DNA from: Bacteroidota bacterium
GTDB taxonomy: Bacteria > Bacteroidota > Bacteroidia > AKYH767-A > OLB10
NCBI GenBank assembly: GCA_947447155.1
Contig: CANFIN010000009.1
Coordinates: 1-51,547 of the forward strand
DNA length: 51,547 nucleotides
Direction: 5' to 3'
In this document: piece by piece, positions 1 to 11,100 of the stretch
How the letters are laid out: every line of letters starts with the position of its first letter
Position numbering within the stretch: position 1 is the first letter of the stretch
Notes under the pieces: model-generated
What the model saw: the letters and a program-made list of their open reading frames with translations, nothing else
What the model was told of the DNA's origin: nothing
The model's database searches: none
Position numbers and translations under genes: made by a program

Positions 1-884
1 GACTTACGATCAATATGACGAGGACCTTCAATTGTCCAATCTGATTTTTCTTTCTTTTCAAAACGACATTCATTACAGATCCACTCTTCTACTTCTCCAT
101 AAACATCTTTGCGCGCAGATACACGTAAGACATCATCACCACTCGTCCATAATACCGTTTTACCAGAGCACTTCGTACAATTACGATGTGCATTCATTGG
201 ATTTGTAAACCATACACGACTTTTGAAACGGAATGTACGATCTGTTAAAGCGCCTACAGGACAAACATCAATTACATTTCCTGAGAAATCGCTATCCAAT
301 GATTTTTCAATGTAGGTAGAAATTTCAGCAACATCCCCTCTGTTAATCACACCATGCACACGTGAATCACAAACCTGGTCGGCAACTTTCACGCAACGGT
401 AACATAAAATGCAACGCGTCATGTGTAATTTTATATTCTCACCAATATCGATTTTTTCAAACTCACGACGCTTAAACTCGTAACGTGATTTCGATAGTCC
501 ATGCTGATAACTTAAATCCTGCAAATGACATTCACCTGCCTGATCACAAACTGGACAATCAAGTGGATGATTTAATAATAAAAATTCTACTACTCCTTTA
601 CGCGCTTCTAATAAATCAGGAGCTGTTGTATTCTGAACTTCCATTCCATCCATCACCGTTGTTCGACAAGATGCAACAGGCTTTGGCATAGGACGAGGAT
701 CTTTCTCAGAACCTTTAGTTACTTTAACAATACATGTGCGGCAGTATCCTCCACTCGTTTTCAACTTCGAATAATAACACATTGCAGGAGGAACAATATC
801 TCCTCCAATCATGCGTGCTGCCTGCAAGATGGTTGTTCCCTCTGGAACTTCTATAGAATGACCGTCGATGGTTACTTTAGGCAT
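1..884 (-). CDS. nuoG: NADH-quinone oxidoreductase subunit G, N-terminal part (cut by window edge)
   Basis: An open frame on the minus strand starts at the ATG at 884 and runs off the window, giving about 294 residues. It is the iron-sulfur subunit of complex I that passes electrons from NuoF/NuoE toward NuoB. The [2Fe-2S] cysteines are C36, C48, C51 and C73. The N3-type ligands are H106, C110, C113 and C119, and the next [4Fe-4S] set is C158, C161, C164 and C208. After these come C236, C239, C270 and C273, arranged CxxC...CxxC rather than the CxxCxxxC...C of the N7 cluster. It follows nuoF by 12 bases and is the last gene of the visible nuo operon. Confidence 0.95.
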   Translation of the reverse strand, partial: MPKVTIDGHSIEVPEGTTILQAARMIGGDIVPPAMCYYSKLKTSGGYCRTCIVKVTKGSEKDPRPMPKPVASCRTTVMDGMEVQNTTAPDLLEARKGVVEFLLLNHPLDCPVCDQAGECHLQDLSYQHGLSKSRYEFKRREFEKIDIGENIKLHMTRCILCYRCVKVADQVCDSRVHGVINRGDVAEISTYIEKSLDSDFSGNVIDVCPVGALTDRTFRFKSRVWFTNPMNAHRNCTKCSGKTVLWTSGDDVLRVSARKDVYGEVEEWICNECRFEKKEKSDWTIEGPRHIDRK

Positions 885-896
885 AATACTATTTTC

Positions 897-2243
897 TTAA
901 GCTACTTCCGGTGAAATATTATTCAAACGGTAATAGTGATTATCTTTTTTTATTGATGATGGATTCTTTACGTACTCTTCAAATTCACTGCGGAAATGAC
1001 GAATTGCACTTGCTACAGGCCATGCAGCTGCTTCGCCTAAAGGACAAATAGTTTTTCCTTCAATCTTCGATTGGATATCCCAAAGCAAATCAACATCTTC
1101 TAATGTTCCATGTCCATCTAAAATTTTATGAAGAATTTTTTCCATCCATCCTGTTCCCTCTCTACAAGGAGAACATTGTCCACAACTCTCGTGATGATAA
1201 AAACGACTAAATGTATATAAATTTTTAACGACGCTGGTATCTTCATCCATGACAATAAATCCACCCGACCCTAACATCGTTCCTGTAATAAATCCGCCAT
1301 CTGATAACGACTCATAGGTCATTAAACGAGGTTCGCCATTCGATAATTTTAAGATTAAATCTTTTGGTAAAATAGGTACCGAAGATCCTCCCGCAACTAC
1401 AGCTTTCAAAGCTTTTCCATTACGAATTCCACCGCAATACTCATCAGAGTAAATAAACTCTTCAACAGGTAGACCTAATTCAATTTCATAAACACCTGGT
1501 TTATTTATATGTCCACATGCAGAAATTAATTTTGTTCCTGTACTTTTTCCAACACCTATTTTCGCGTATTCATCACCACCCATTTTTACAATAGGAACAA
1601 CAGCCATAACACTTTCAACATTATTAACTACTGTAGGGCGTTGCCATAATCCTTGAATAGCAGGGAATGGAGGTTTGATACGTGGATTACCACGCTTACC
1701 TTCTAATGATTCAATTAAAGCTGTTTCTTCTCCGCAGATATAAGCTCCCGCACCACAATGAACATGCAAATCGAAATCGAATCCACTGCCCATAATATTC
1801 TTACCTAACAATCCTGCAGCATAAGCATCATCAATTGCTTTTTGTAGAATATGAAAAACATATAATAATTCTCCACGGATATAGATGTAAGATGTATTCG
1901 CTCCTAATGCAAAACTACCAATGGCCATTCCTTCAATCAATAAATGAGGAATACGCTCCATCATATAACGATCTTTAAAAGTTCCTGGCTCTGATTCATC
2001 AGCATTACAAACTAAGTGACGAGGTACGCCATCAGGCTTTGCCAAAAAACTCCACTTCATTCCTGTTGGAAAACCTGCTCCTCCACGACCTCTTAACCCT
2101 GATTTTTTTACTTCTTCAACTATAGCATCTGGCGACATACCCAATGCTATCTTCAACCCTTCGTAACCACCATGCTGGCGATATACATCGAGCGATTGAA
2201 TGCCCGGTACATTTATATTTTCGGTTAGTAATTTACGTCCCAT
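897..2243 (-). CDS. nuoF: NADH-quinone oxidoreductase subunit F
   Basis: This 448-aa protein is the NADH-oxidising, FMN-binding subunit of the complex I peripheral arm. It has the glycine-rich nucleotide site [11 protein letters not shown] at residues 49-59 and the FMN/NADH segment [14 protein letters not shown] at 79-92. The N3 [4Fe-4S] ligands are C354, C357, C360 (in [12 protein letters not shown]) and C400 (CPLG). Length is normal for the family. It lies 27 bases after nuoE and 12 bases before nuoG, so it is transcribed with them. Confidence 0.97.
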   Translation of the reverse strand: MGRKLLTENINVPGIQSLDVYRQHGGYEGLKIALGMSPDAIVEEVKKSGLRGRGGAGFPTGMKWSFLAKPDGVPRHLVCNADESEPGTFKDRYMMERIPHLLIEGMAIGSFALGANTSYIYIRGELLYVFHILQKAIDDAYAAGLLGKNIMGSGFDFDLHVHCGAGAYICGEETALIESLEGKRGNPRIKPPFPAIQGLWQRPTVVNNVESVMAVVPIVKMGGDEYAKIGVGKSTGTKLISACGHINKPGVYEIELGLPVEEFIYSDEYCGGIRNGKALKAVVAGGSSVPILPKDLILKLSNGEPRLMTYESLSDGGFITGTMLGSGGFIVMDEDTSVVKNLYTFSRFYHHESCGQCSPCREGTGWMEKILHKILDGHGTLEDVDLLWDIQSKIEGKTICPLGEAAAWPVASAIRHFRSEFEEYVKNPSSIKKDNHYYRLNNISPEVA

Positions 2244-2270
2244 TTTAATTTTTTATAAATCGTTTACCGG

Positions 2271-2813
2271 TTATTTGATTTCTTTTTTCGACCAGTGAGT
2301 AACATGATCTACCACTGTTGCTTTACATTCATGAATAATATCATCCACTTTTGATAGTGTTAAATTCTCATGATACGTATCTCCTATTTGCATCATCGGC
2401 GCTGTACCACATGAAGCAAGACACTCAACTGTTTTCAATGTAAACATTCCATCAGCAGTTGTCTGGCCTGCCTTAATCGATAATTTTTTCTCTATATATT
2501 TTACAATATCGTCTGAACCTAATAACCAACATGGACCTGTATGACAAACTTCAATAACACATTTACCAACAGGCTTAAGATTAAACATCGAATAGAAAGA
2601 TGCTACTTCATAAACCTCAATCGAAGTTATATCTAAAAGCGAAGCTACGTAATCCATCGCATCTGAACTTAACCATCCGCCAAACTCTGCCTGTGCTACG
2701 TGCAACAAAGGAATCAATGCCGACTTTTGCTTTCCTTCGGGATATCTTTTTATCATTCGTTGCGCTAATGCAAGTGCATCATCACTGAACTTTAATTTAT
2801 TTTCGTTATTCAT
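2271..2813 (-). CDS. nuoE: NADH-quinone oxidoreductase subunit E
   Basis: This 180-aa protein is the thioredoxin-fold [2Fe-2S] subunit (24 kDa type) that pairs with NuoF in the NADH dehydrogenase module. The four cluster ligands are C90, C95, C131 and C135, in CHTGPC and CLASC, with the family spacing Cx4C...Cx3C. The N-terminal helical part (AQRMIKRYPEGKQKSALIPLL) is typical. It sits between nuoD and nuoF in the same operon. The presence of NuoE, NuoF and NuoG indicates a complete NADH-oxidising complex I rather than the ferredoxin-linked form that lacks them. Confidence 0.96.
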   Translation of the reverse strand: MNNENKLKFSDDALALAQRMIKRYPEGKQKSALIPLLHVAQAEFGGWLSSDAMDYVASLLDITSIEVYEVASFYSMFNLKPVGKCVIEVCHTGPCWLLGSDDIVKYIEKKLSIKAGQTTADGMFTLKTVECLASCGTAPMMQIGDTYHENLTLSKVDDIIHECKATVVDHVTHWSKKEIK

Positions 2814-2835
2814 ATATAAATCTTGTAATTTAATA

Positions 2836-4041
2836 TTAAGCGTCTAATTCGCCTGCAATTACATTCATTGAACTCATTGTTAAAATGGCATCACTTAAGA
2901 ATGCACCTTTCACCATTTCAGGGTAAGCTTGATAATAAATAAAGCAAGGACGACGGAAGTGTAAACGATAAGGAGTTCTTCCTCCGTCACTCACTAAGTA
3001 AAATCCTAATTCACCATTACCACCTTCAACTGCGTGATAAACTTCTCCTTTAGGCATCTCTGTTTCACCCATAACAATTTTGAAGTGATAAATCAATCCT
3101 TCCATCGTGTTATAAACGTCTTCTTTATCTGGCAAGAAGAAATTAGGAACATCCGCATGGAAAGTAGTTTTGTCTTCCATCTTCTCTAATTTTTCTACCG
3201 CCTGACGAATAATACTCAAGCTCTGCCACATCTCTTGTTCACGCACCATAAATCGGTCATAGGTATCACCGTTAGTACCAAGTGGAATTTCAAAACTAAA
3301 ATCTTCGTAACCAGAATATGGATTCATCACACGCACATCATAATCTACACCTGCAGCACGTAAATTCGGACCTGTAAATCCGTATTCTAACGCTCGCTCA
3401 GCGGTAATAGGTCCGCAGTTTATAGTTCTATCCATAAAGATTCTATTACGAACCAATAAGTTTTCAAACTCTTTTAATCCTTCTGGAAATTCATTTAATA
3501 ATTTATGAATTTTCTCCCATGCAAGTGGAGTAAAATCTCTTTCTAATCCGCCAATACGACCAACATTGGTTGTTAATCGTGCACCACATAGCTCTTCGTA
3601 AATTTCATAGATAAATTCTCTCCATTGAAAAACATATAAGAAGCCCGTCATAGCACCACTATCTACACCGATAACTGAATTACAAATAATATGATCTGCA
3701 ATACGCGCTAATTCCATTATGATAACGCGTAAATACTGAACACGCTTAGGGATTTCAATACCTGCTAATTTCTCGACTGTCATATGCCATCCCATATTAT
3801 TAATTGGAGATGAGCAATAATTTAGTCGGTCTGTAATAGGTGTAATTTGATTAAACGGTCTGTGCTCCGCTAATTTTTCAAATGCTCTGTGAATATAACC
3901 GATAGTTGGTTCTGCCTCTACGATTAACTCGCCATCCATTTTCAATACATTTTGAAAGATACCATGTGTTGCAGGATGGGTAGGACCTAAATTAAGAATC
4001 GTATATTCTTTCTCTTGGAGAATTTCTTTGTTGGTGTTCAT
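2836..4041 (-). CDS. nuoD: NADH-quinone oxidoreductase subunit D
   Basis: This 401-aa protein is the 49-kDa subunit, which forms the quinone pocket with NuoB. It opens with the conserved LNLGPTHPATHG segment. It continues with the EPTIGYIHRAFEKLAEH and DRLNYCSSPINNMGW regions and ends in the family-typical DAILTMSSMNVIAGELDA. It is a stand-alone NuoD, not a NuoCD fusion, with nuoC 11 bases upstream. Confidence 0.97.
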   Translation of the reverse strand: MNTNKEILQEKEYTILNLGPTHPATHGIFQNVLKMDGELIVEAEPTIGYIHRAFEKLAEHRPFNQITPITDRLNYCSSPINNMGWHMTVEKLAGIEIPKRVQYLRVIIMELARIADHIICNSVIGVDSGAMTGFLYVFQWREFIYEIYEELCGARLTTNVGRIGGLERDFTPLAWEKIHKLLNEFPEGLKEFENLLVRNRIFMDRTINCGPITAERALEYGFTGPNLRAAGVDYDVRVMNPYSGYEDFSFEIPLGTNGDTYDRFMVREQEMWQSLSIIRQAVEKLEKMEDKTTFHADVPNFFLPDKEDVYNTMEGLIYHFKIVMGETEMPKGEVYHAVEGGNGELGFYLVSDGGRTPYRLHFRRPCFIYYQAYPEMVKGAFLSDAILTMSSMNVIAGELDA

Positions 4042-4052
4042 CTTAGTAAATA

Positions 4053-4556
4053 TTAACGGCCAAACATTTTATCATCTTTATCACCTCTGAATGGATCTTC
4101 TAAAGGAAACTCTTTTCGCAAAGGCCAACCAACCAGTGAATCCATGTTTAATATTCTTCGCAAATCGGGATGCCCGTGAAAACGATACCCATAGAAATCA
4201 TAGGTTTCACGCTCCTGCCAATTAGCTGCAGGCCATATATCACTCATCGTTTCAAAGACAGGTTCGCTATCATTCGTAAACGATTTAATTCTGATTCTGC
4301 AATTAGCAGGCATATTATGCAATTGATACATCATTCCGAACTGAGCTGGCTGATCAGGAAAATGCAATCCGCAAAGCGTTGTTAGGAAATGAAAATTTAG
4401 AGTCTCGTCATCATGTAAAAACTTCATGAGCGGTTTCAAACTATTTTTTTCGACTGTAATCGTTAAAAAATCATGAAGCATTTCGATGCTTTGAATTGCC
4501 TCTCCGAATTTGGATTGCAGTTTTTCGGTAATGTATTCCTGAGTTAATGAGGACAT
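4053..4556 (-). CDS. nuoC: NADH-quinone oxidoreductase subunit C
   Basis: This 167-aa protein is the 30-kDa subunit of the complex I connecting module. The C-terminal signature ERETYDFYGYRFHGHPDLRR, followed by GWPLRKEFPLEDPF, is characteristic. The protein is short and ends soon after this motif, as separate (non-fused) NuoC proteins do. It lies 12 bases downstream of nuoB and 11 bases upstream of nuoD. Confidence 0.95.
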   Translation of the reverse strand: MSSLTQEYITEKLQSKFGEAIQSIEMLHDFLTITVEKNSLKPLMKFLHDDETLNFHFLTTLCGLHFPDQPAQFGMMYQLHNMPANCRIRIKSFTNDSEPVFETMSDIWPAANWQERETYDFYGYRFHGHPDLRRILNMDSLVGWPLRKEFPLEDPFRGDKDDKMFGR

Positions 4557-4568
4557 GATAATTTATAA

Positions 4569-5105
4569 TTACTCGATTCCGTAAGAAGCTAACAACTCTT
4601 GATATTCAGGGGAGTTTCTTCTACGTAACGATTCATTTTGAACTAATTCTTGAATTTTTAATACTCCGTCGATAATTTGCTCTGGACGAGGAGGACATCC
4701 TGGCACATAAACATCTACAGGAATAATTCTGTCGATACCCTGCAAAACACTATATGTATCGAATATACCACCTGTAGAGGCACAAGCCCCAACAGCGATT
4801 ACCCATTTAGGCTCTGCCATTTGCTCGTATACCTGACGCAATACAGGTCCCATTTTCTTGGATATCGTTCCCATCACCATCAGCAAATCTGCCTGACGGG
4901 GAGAAAAGCTTAAACGCTCTGAACCAAAACGACCGAAATCGTACGTCGAAGCCATTGTTGCCATGAACTCAATTCCACAGCAAGATGTTGCAAATGGAAG
5001 TGGCCAGATAGAATTTTTACGAGCCATACCTACCGCCTTATCAAGCGATGTAGCTAAAAAGCCCGGACCTTCAAATCCTTCTAACTTTTGATTATTTTCA
5101 GACAT
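4569..5105 (-). CDS. nuoB: NADH-quinone oxidoreductase subunit B
   Basis: This 178-aa protein carries the terminal N2 [4Fe-4S] cluster that hands electrons to quinone. The ligands are the tandem C42-C43 (ATSCCGIEF), C108 (GACAS) and C137 (VPGCPPRP). I chose the ATG at 5105 (MSENNQ...). The frame stays open to an ATG at 5138, but that start would overlap the end of nuoA and adds a non-conserved leader. With the chosen start the gap to nuoA is 13 bases, like the other spacings in the operon. Confidence 0.94.
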   Translation of the reverse strand: MSENNQKLEGFEGPGFLATSLDKAVGMARKNSIWPLPFATSCCGIEFMATMASTYDFGRFGSERLSFSPRQADLLMVMGTISKKMGPVLRQVYEQMAEPKWVIAVGACASTGGIFDTYSVLQGIDRIIPVDVYVPGCPPRPEQIIDGVLKIQELVQNESLRRRNSPEYQELLASYGIE

Positions 5106-5118
5106 GTTCAATATTTTT

Positions 5119-5499
5119 TTATTCCCACTTAAGGGCACCTTTCTTAATAATGTAAACTAAACCAAGTATTAATAATCCTAAGAAAACAAGCATTTCTCCA
5201 AATGCTGCCAATCCCGTTTTACTCCACTCCGCAAAATTTACAGCCCATGGATACATGAAAATAACTTCCACATCAAACAAAACAAATAAAATAGCTATTA
5301 AAAAATATTTGATTGAAAAGGGAAGACGTGAATTACCCTGTGACTCAATACCACACTCAAAAGTGTCTAATTTAATGCTTGATTTACGCTTAGGACCCAA
5401 CAAATGTGTCGCAAACATGGTAGCTAGAACAAATCCTATTGCAACAACGAACATCATTGCTATTGGAAGGTAATCGATTGGCGTGCTTAGTAAAATCAT
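5119..5499 (-). CDS. nuoA: NADH-quinone oxidoreductase subunit A
   Basis: This 126-aa membrane protein is the first gene of the nuo operon. Three hydrophobic segments are visible, near residues 8-30, 62-82 and 95-117. The loop [20 protein letters not shown] and the following [15 protein letters not shown] are NuoA signatures. It is divergent from crtI; the 246-bp spacer between them must hold both promoters. Confidence 0.95.
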   Translation of the reverse strand: MILLSTPIDYLPIAMMFVVAIGFVLATMFATHLLGPKRKSSIKLDTFECGIESQGNSRLPFSIKYFLIAILFVLFDVEVIFMYPWAVNFAEWSKTGLAAFGEMLVFLGLLILGLVYIIKKGALKWE

Positions 5500-5546
5500 A
5501 ATTGTTTAATCTAAGTAACAATAATTTGTCATTATAGTTTCGGGTG

Positions 5547-5554
5547 CGAATTTA
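5547..5554 (-). promoter_or_regulatory. Candidate -7 element for the nuo operon
   Basis: On the minus strand this reads TAAATTCG, one mismatch from the Bacteroidota -7 consensus TAnnTTTG. It lies about 48 bases upstream of the nuoA start. No convincing TTTG -33 box was found at 19-21 bases, so the call is tentative. Confidence 0.35.
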
Positions 5555-5678
5555 CCGTTTTTTTCGAGTGAAACAGCTAAATTAAAATGGATTTTCAACA
5601 GTTAGATGGTAATTTGTTATTATTAAGGTTTGATATTGAATAATTGTTTAATTTTCAAATACTTTTAAAAGCATTTTT

Positions 5679-5686
5679 AACTTTGT
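5679..5686 (+). promoter_or_regulatory. Candidate -7 element for crtI-crtB
   Basis: TAACTTTG matches TAnnTTTG exactly and lies about 60 bases upstream of the crtI ATG. The nearest -33-like sequence, TTTC at 5653-5656, is 22 bases upstream and imperfect. A transcription start near 5690 would leave a leader of about 55 bases. Confidence 0.5.
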
Positions 5687-5745
5687 ACAATTGTTTGAAA
5701 GGGTAAAAAACATTCTTTGCAAAAAATTGTTAAGGCTTAAATAGT

Positions 5746-7230
5746 ATGAAAAAACGCATTCTCATCATCGGGTCAGGCTTAGGCTCACTTGCTACAGCTC
5801 TACGACTTACAAAGCATGGCTACGATGTTCAAATAGTAGAAAAATACAAAACGCCAGGCGGCAGATTAAATATTATAGAGAAAGATGGATTCAGTTTCGA
5901 CTTGGGTCCATCGTTTTTTAGCATGTCGTATGAATTTAAAGAGCTTTTTGATTATATCGGAATAGAAAATCCGCTACAGCTTAATGAATTAAATCCGCTT
6001 TATGCAGTCTATTTTGAAGGTAAAAACCAACCCTTCCTGATGCACAAAGACTTGAAAAAGCTCGAAAAAGAATTTGAAAATATTGAACCGCACTTAGAAC
6101 AAAAGGTCCGTAAATACCTTGATGCTGCTGGTAAATTATTTCACGACACCGAGAATATTGTAGTCAAGCAAAATTTTAATTCGAAAGTCGATTATCTATT
6201 ACAACTAACACGCGTTCCGTTTAAACACGGACCAAAAATGTTTCGTTCGATGTGGTCGGAATTGGAGAAAAACTTTGACTCCGAAGAGGTAAAAGTTATC
6301 TTCTCGTTGGTTTCTTTTTTCTTGGGCTCTACCCCATTTCAGACTCCTGCAGTTTACACCCTATTAAATTACACCGAGCTAGTTCATGATGGTTATTGGA
6401 ATGTTCAAGGTGGCATGTATAAAATCGTGACTGAAATAAAGAAGATTTTAGAAGCGAAAGGAGTGCAGTTCGTTTTCAATACAGAGATTGTAGAAATTGA
6501 AGAAAAAAACGGTAAGGCTGTCGCTGCTATTTCAAAAAACGGAGAGCGCTTTGAGGCAGATATCATTGTTTGTAATGCTGATGCAGCATCTTTCCGCGGA
6601 CAAGTATTAAATCGCAAGGAATACTCGGAGCCAAAGCTAGATCAGATGGATTGGACATTATCACCATTCACGATTTATTTGGGTGTAAAAGGTAAATTAG
6701 AAAACTTACATCATCACAACTATTTCTTGGGGAACAATTTCAGAGAATATGCAGATAAAATTTTCAAAACATCTGTTAGTCCGAATAAGCCTTATTATTA
6801 CGTAAATGTAAGTTCTCGATCTAACCCTGGATGTGCTCCTGAAGGACACGAAAATTTATTTATCCTTTGTCCAGTACCTGATTTAAGATATAAACCAGAC
6901 TGGAGCGATTCACAAGAATTGGCATCAACCATTATAAAAGACTTATCTGAAAGAGTTGGCTATGACATCTCCTCAAATATTGTATCCCAAACAATCCTTT
7001 CGCCGGTAGAATGGCAAAACAATTTTAATTTATATCGTGGAAGCGGATTGGGATTAGCACATGGACTAAACCAAATTGGTGGATTCAGACCTGCCAACAA
7101 AGATGAAAAACTATCAAATCTATATTATGTCGGAGCCAGCACAATTCCTGGAACAGGTTTACCAATTGTGGTAATCAGTTCCAGATTAGTAACTGAACGA
7201 ATTTTAAACGACTATGGAACTATACACTAA
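5746..7230 (+). CDS. crtI: Phytoene desaturase (CrtI-type carotenoid desaturase)
   Basis: This 494-aa FAD enzyme would dehydrogenate phytoene toward lycopene. The N-terminal dinucleotide fold is IIGSGLGSLATALRL (residues 6-20), followed by VEKYKTPGGRLN and the FDLGPSFF motif. The C-terminal part GLAHGLNQIGGFRP ... LYYVGASTIPGTGLP is the CrtI signature. It overlaps crtB by 17 bases, so the two are translationally linked. A related carotenoid desaturase activity, such as CrtD, is possible in principle, but the direct pairing with crtB favours CrtI. Confidence 0.93.
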   Translation: MKKRILIIGSGLGSLATALRLTKHGYDVQIVEKYKTPGGRLNIIEKDGFSFDLGPSFFSMSYEFKELFDYIGIENPLQLNELNPLYAVYFEGKNQPFLMHKDLKKLEKEFENIEPHLEQKVRKYLDAAGKLFHDTENIVVKQNFNSKVDYLLQLTRVPFKHGPKMFRSMWSELEKNFDSEEVKVIFSLVSFFLGSTPFQTPAVYTLLNYTELVHDGYWNVQGGMYKIVTEIKKILEAKGVQFVFNTEIVEIEEKNGKAVAAISKNGERFEADIIVCNADAASFRGQVLNRKEYSEPKLDQMDWTLSPFTIYLGVKGKLENLHHHNYFLGNNFREYADKIFKTSVSPNKPYYYVNVSSRSNPGCAPEGHENLFILCPVPDLRYKPDWSDSQELASTIIKDLSERVGYDISSNIVSQTILSPVEWQNNFNLYRGSGLGLAHGLNQIGGFRPANKDEKLSNLYYVGASTIPGTGLPIVVISSRLVTERILNDYGTIH

Positions 7231-8047
7231 AACCTGTACTGAGATCAGTAAAAAAATTACGCATAACTACAGTACATCTTTTACTTTGGGCATTCGTACA
7301 CTTCATAAAAAACTTCACGACCCTATTTATTCAATTTATGGTTTTGTGAGAGTCGCTGATGAAATTGTAGACACATTTCATGATCATAACAAAAATGTAT
7401 TGCTGGCTAAATTTAAAGCAGATACTTATGAGGCACTTGAAAATAAAATCAGCACTAATCCTGTCCTACACTCCTTTCAAAATGTCGTGCATCAGTATAA
7501 GATCGACTATGATTTGATTGAAGCCTTTTTGAAAAGCATGGAAATGGATCTTTATCACTCAACTTATGATGATAGTAAATACAACGAGTATATTTATGGT
7601 TCTGCAGAGGTTGTTGGCTTGATGTGCTTAAAGGTTTTTTGCAATGGCGATTCAGCAGAATATAATCGCTTAAAAACTCCCGCCAAACACCTAGGGGCAG
7701 CATTTCAAAAAGTAAATTTTTTACGCGACATGAAAAGTGATTATGCAGAGCGAGGCAGAGTGTATTTCCCTGAAGTCGACTTTAACTTATTTTGCGATCG
7801 CACTAAATTAAAATTAGAGCAGGAAATTGAAGAAGATTTTAAAGAGGCTTATGAAGGCATTAAACAACTTCCTGTCGAGGCCCGCTTTGGAGTGTATGTG
7901 GCCTATATTTACTATCAAGCTTTATTGAAAAAAATAAAAAAAGTACCTGCATCAACAATAAAAGATGTCCGTATCCGCGTTCCCAACAAGGAGAAGTTCG
8001 CTTTGCTGTTATCGTCGTGGTTACGATTTCGCTTAAATGTGATTTAA
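7214..8047 (+). CDS. crtB: Phytoene/squalene synthase family, probable phytoene synthase
   Basis: This 277-aa protein would condense two geranylgeranyl diphosphates to phytoene. The first aspartate-rich motif is DEIVD at residues 49-53, and the second is NFLRD at 168-172 with D176 in the following segment. Both are needed for Mg-diphosphate binding. The start ATG lies inside the end of crtI. No other carotenoid genes follow, so any later steps (cyclisation, hydroxylation) are encoded elsewhere. Confidence 0.92.
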   Translation: MELYTKTCTEISKKITHNYSTSFTLGIRTLHKKLHDPIYSIYGFVRVADEIVDTFHDHNKNVLLAKFKADTYEALENKISTNPVLHSFQNVVHQYKIDYDLIEAFLKSMEMDLYHSTYDDSKYNEYIYGSAEVVGLMCLKVFCNGDSAEYNRLKTPAKHLGAAFQKVNFLRDMKSDYAERGRVYFPEVDFNLFCDRTKLKLEQEIEEDFKEAYEGIKQLPVEARFGVYVAYIYYQALLKKIKKVPASTIKDVRIRVPNKEKFALLLSSWLRFRLNVI

Positions 8048-8143
8048 TTATACTTTTTACTCTTAAAAAGGCAACTTTTTTTTCTTTCTAACGAATAAGG
8101 GCGGGTTAAATTATCTCAAACCCTGAACCTCCTGCTATTCGAA

Positions 8144-11100
8144 ATGCCATTTGCAGTAAAAAATATTTTTAAAAAGCTATTATCCAACATTAAATGGATA
8201 GTGCTGTTTTTATTGGTTATTGCACATACGCAATCACTGGCAACGCATTCAGCTGGGGCAGATATCAAATACAAATACATTTCTGGAAATCAGTATGAAG
8301 TCACCATTTCCTTTTACCGCGATTGCGGTGGCGTAGCTGAGCCCAACAGTGTTACAGTAAATTGTAAATCACAAAATGGAAATTTCAATTTCAATGTTAC
8401 TGCCAATAAAGTTTCAGGTGCTAATGGACAAGAAATAACATTCCCCTGTTCTTCAAGTTCCACAACTTGCAATGGTGGTGTTGCTACAGGAATAAAAAAA
8501 TGGATTTATACAACAACTGTTAACTTACCTTCTCAGCAAAGCGATTGGACATTCAGCTACAGCATATGTTGCAGAAACTGTTCAATTACTACCATTAGCA
8601 ATCCATGTTCATCAAATTCTGTTTTGTATGTAGAGGCAAAGCTGAATAATTTACTTGCAATCAACAATTCCTCTCCTGACTTTACAAATAGTCCTGTAGC
8701 ATTTGTTTGCCTAGGGCAAAACTTTAATTACAATCATGGAGTAGTAGAAGCTGATGGCGATTCATTATTTTATGAATTGATTACTCCTAAAACAGGAGCG
8801 AATTCTACAGTGAATTTTATTGCACCATCAAGTGTGATAAATCCTGTTTCATCCTCTTCCCCATTTACTTTAAATAATGTCAATGGCGACATCAATTTTA
8901 CTCCTAATCAAATGCAAATTGGAGTGATGGCGATTCGAGTGAAAGAATATCGCAATGGACAATTTATTGGAAGTGTTATTAGAGACATGCAAGTTTACAC
9001 ACAATCTTGTAACAATAATTTACCAGTACTTTCTGGAATTAACGGAGGAAATAATTTTACGTCATCGATTTGTGCTAATCAACAAATATGTTTTACAGTT
9101 AACTCCCTTGATCTTGACAATACACAATCAATATCATTAAACTGCAACAATGGAATTCCAAATGCAAGTTATGTTATTACACCAGGCAATCGACCAAGCT
9201 TAACCTTTTGCTGGACTCCATCTTCATCCGACATTAGCAATACACCACATATATTTACAATTACAGTGAAAGATGATGCTTGCCCTACTAACGGAGTTCA
9301 AACGTTTTCATATTCTATCTTGGTTAATGGTCCGCAGTTTATTATTACATCTTCCAATAACAATTGCAATAGTATATCAGGCTCGCAACTAACAATTTCG
9401 TCTCCTGGCAATATATCCTATTCATATATGTGGAGTAATGGGGCCTCGACTTCAACTATTTCAAATCTAACGGCCGGATCTTATTCTGTTACTGCTACTG
9501 ATCAAAACGGCTGCACGAATAATCAAAATTTTCAGATAACGACTAACGGTATTGCATTAACTTCAACTAATATTCAACCATCATGTCAAGGACTTAATAA
9601 TGGGGCAATACAATTGAGCATTTCTGGAGGAACGCCGCCTTATACTTATGCATGGAATAATGGAGCAACAACAAAAGATATCCAGCAATTAGCTGCCGGT
9701 AATTATTCTGTAATAGTTACGGATGCAAATGGATGCACTAATACAATGACTAATCAATTGAACAATTCAAGTTCTTTGGCAATATCTTCAACTTCAGGAA
9801 ACATTACATGCGCGGGAAATAATACAGGTTGGATAAATACCAATGTAACTGGCGGCGTTGCACCATATTCAATTTTATGGAGCAATGGACAAACTCAAAA
9901 CTCAATTAACAATTTAGCAACTGGAAACTATTCTGTAAACTATACAGATGCATTTGGATGCAGCTCACAATCAACATTTACAATTAGTAGCTCCGTCGAT
10001 AGCATAGAAGTTGATTTTACAACTTCAGATGTTAAATGCTATGGTGATAGCAGTGGTTCAATCAACACAATCACAAATGGAGGAACTGCCCCTTACACAT
10101 ACTTATGGAGTAATAATTTAACCACTGGATTAATTAACAATCTTACACAAGGTATTTACACAGTAACTATTACCGATGCTAACGGATGCGGTGTAACCAA
10201 AAGCGCAAGTGTATCACAACCACTATCTCCACTACAAATTACCGCAAGTCTGTATCACATTACCTGCAAAGGTGATTCTACAGGATCCATCGAATTATTT
10301 GCGAGTGGCGCATTAGGCAATTATACTTATATATGGAACAATGATTCAACTACGAAACGAATCAATAATTTAAAAGCAGGTACTTATAATGTTACTGTTT
10401 CCGATATGAATGGATGTTCAATCAACAAATCGTATCAGATTAATGAACCTGATAGTAATTTAATTTTATCTATCACGAACAGCAGCTCTCCATGCTCATC
10501 TAATAATGTAACAATCAATGCGAATATAGCTGGTGGTGTAGGGCCATATACTTACTTATGGAATACGGGAGCAACATCTCCTTACATCTCAACTAATTCC
10601 AATGGTAATTATTCAGTCACTGTGACTGATGCAAATAGTTGTTCTCGAAGCGAATCATTCGTAGCTAATAATAATCAAGTTCAGTTATCCATCACACCTA
10701 GCTCACAAAACATTAATTGCGCAATTGGTCAAATTGGATTTATTAGTCTGAACGTGATTGGCGGAACAACGCCTTACCAATATCAGTGGAGCAATGGAAG
10801 CAATAGCAATACAATCAATAATATTAGCGCTGGTATTTATAAATGTACAATCACAGATGCTAACGGCTGCACCAAAGAAATCAATAAAACAATTACAGAT
10901 ATAACTAGCGTACATGCACAATCGTTAGCAAACAATGAAATATGCGTTGGAGAATATGCATCACTTCAATGCGATACTTTACCTTCATCAACTTATCAAT
11001 GGTATTATAATAATGAACCATTAATTGGCGCAACAACATCATTCTTCACTACTCCTGTTGGAGGAACCTATTATGTAATTGTTACAACTCCATGTGGCAC

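Noticed and set aside
4569-5138. Longer nuoB starting at 5138
   Set aside because: It would overlap nuoA and add an unconserved 11-residue leader; the ATG at 5105 fits homologues and operon spacing.
8048-8143. Terminator after crtB (AAAAAGG...TTTTTTTT region)
   Set aside because: The A-run and T-run can pair, but there is no GC stem of useful length, so it is not called.
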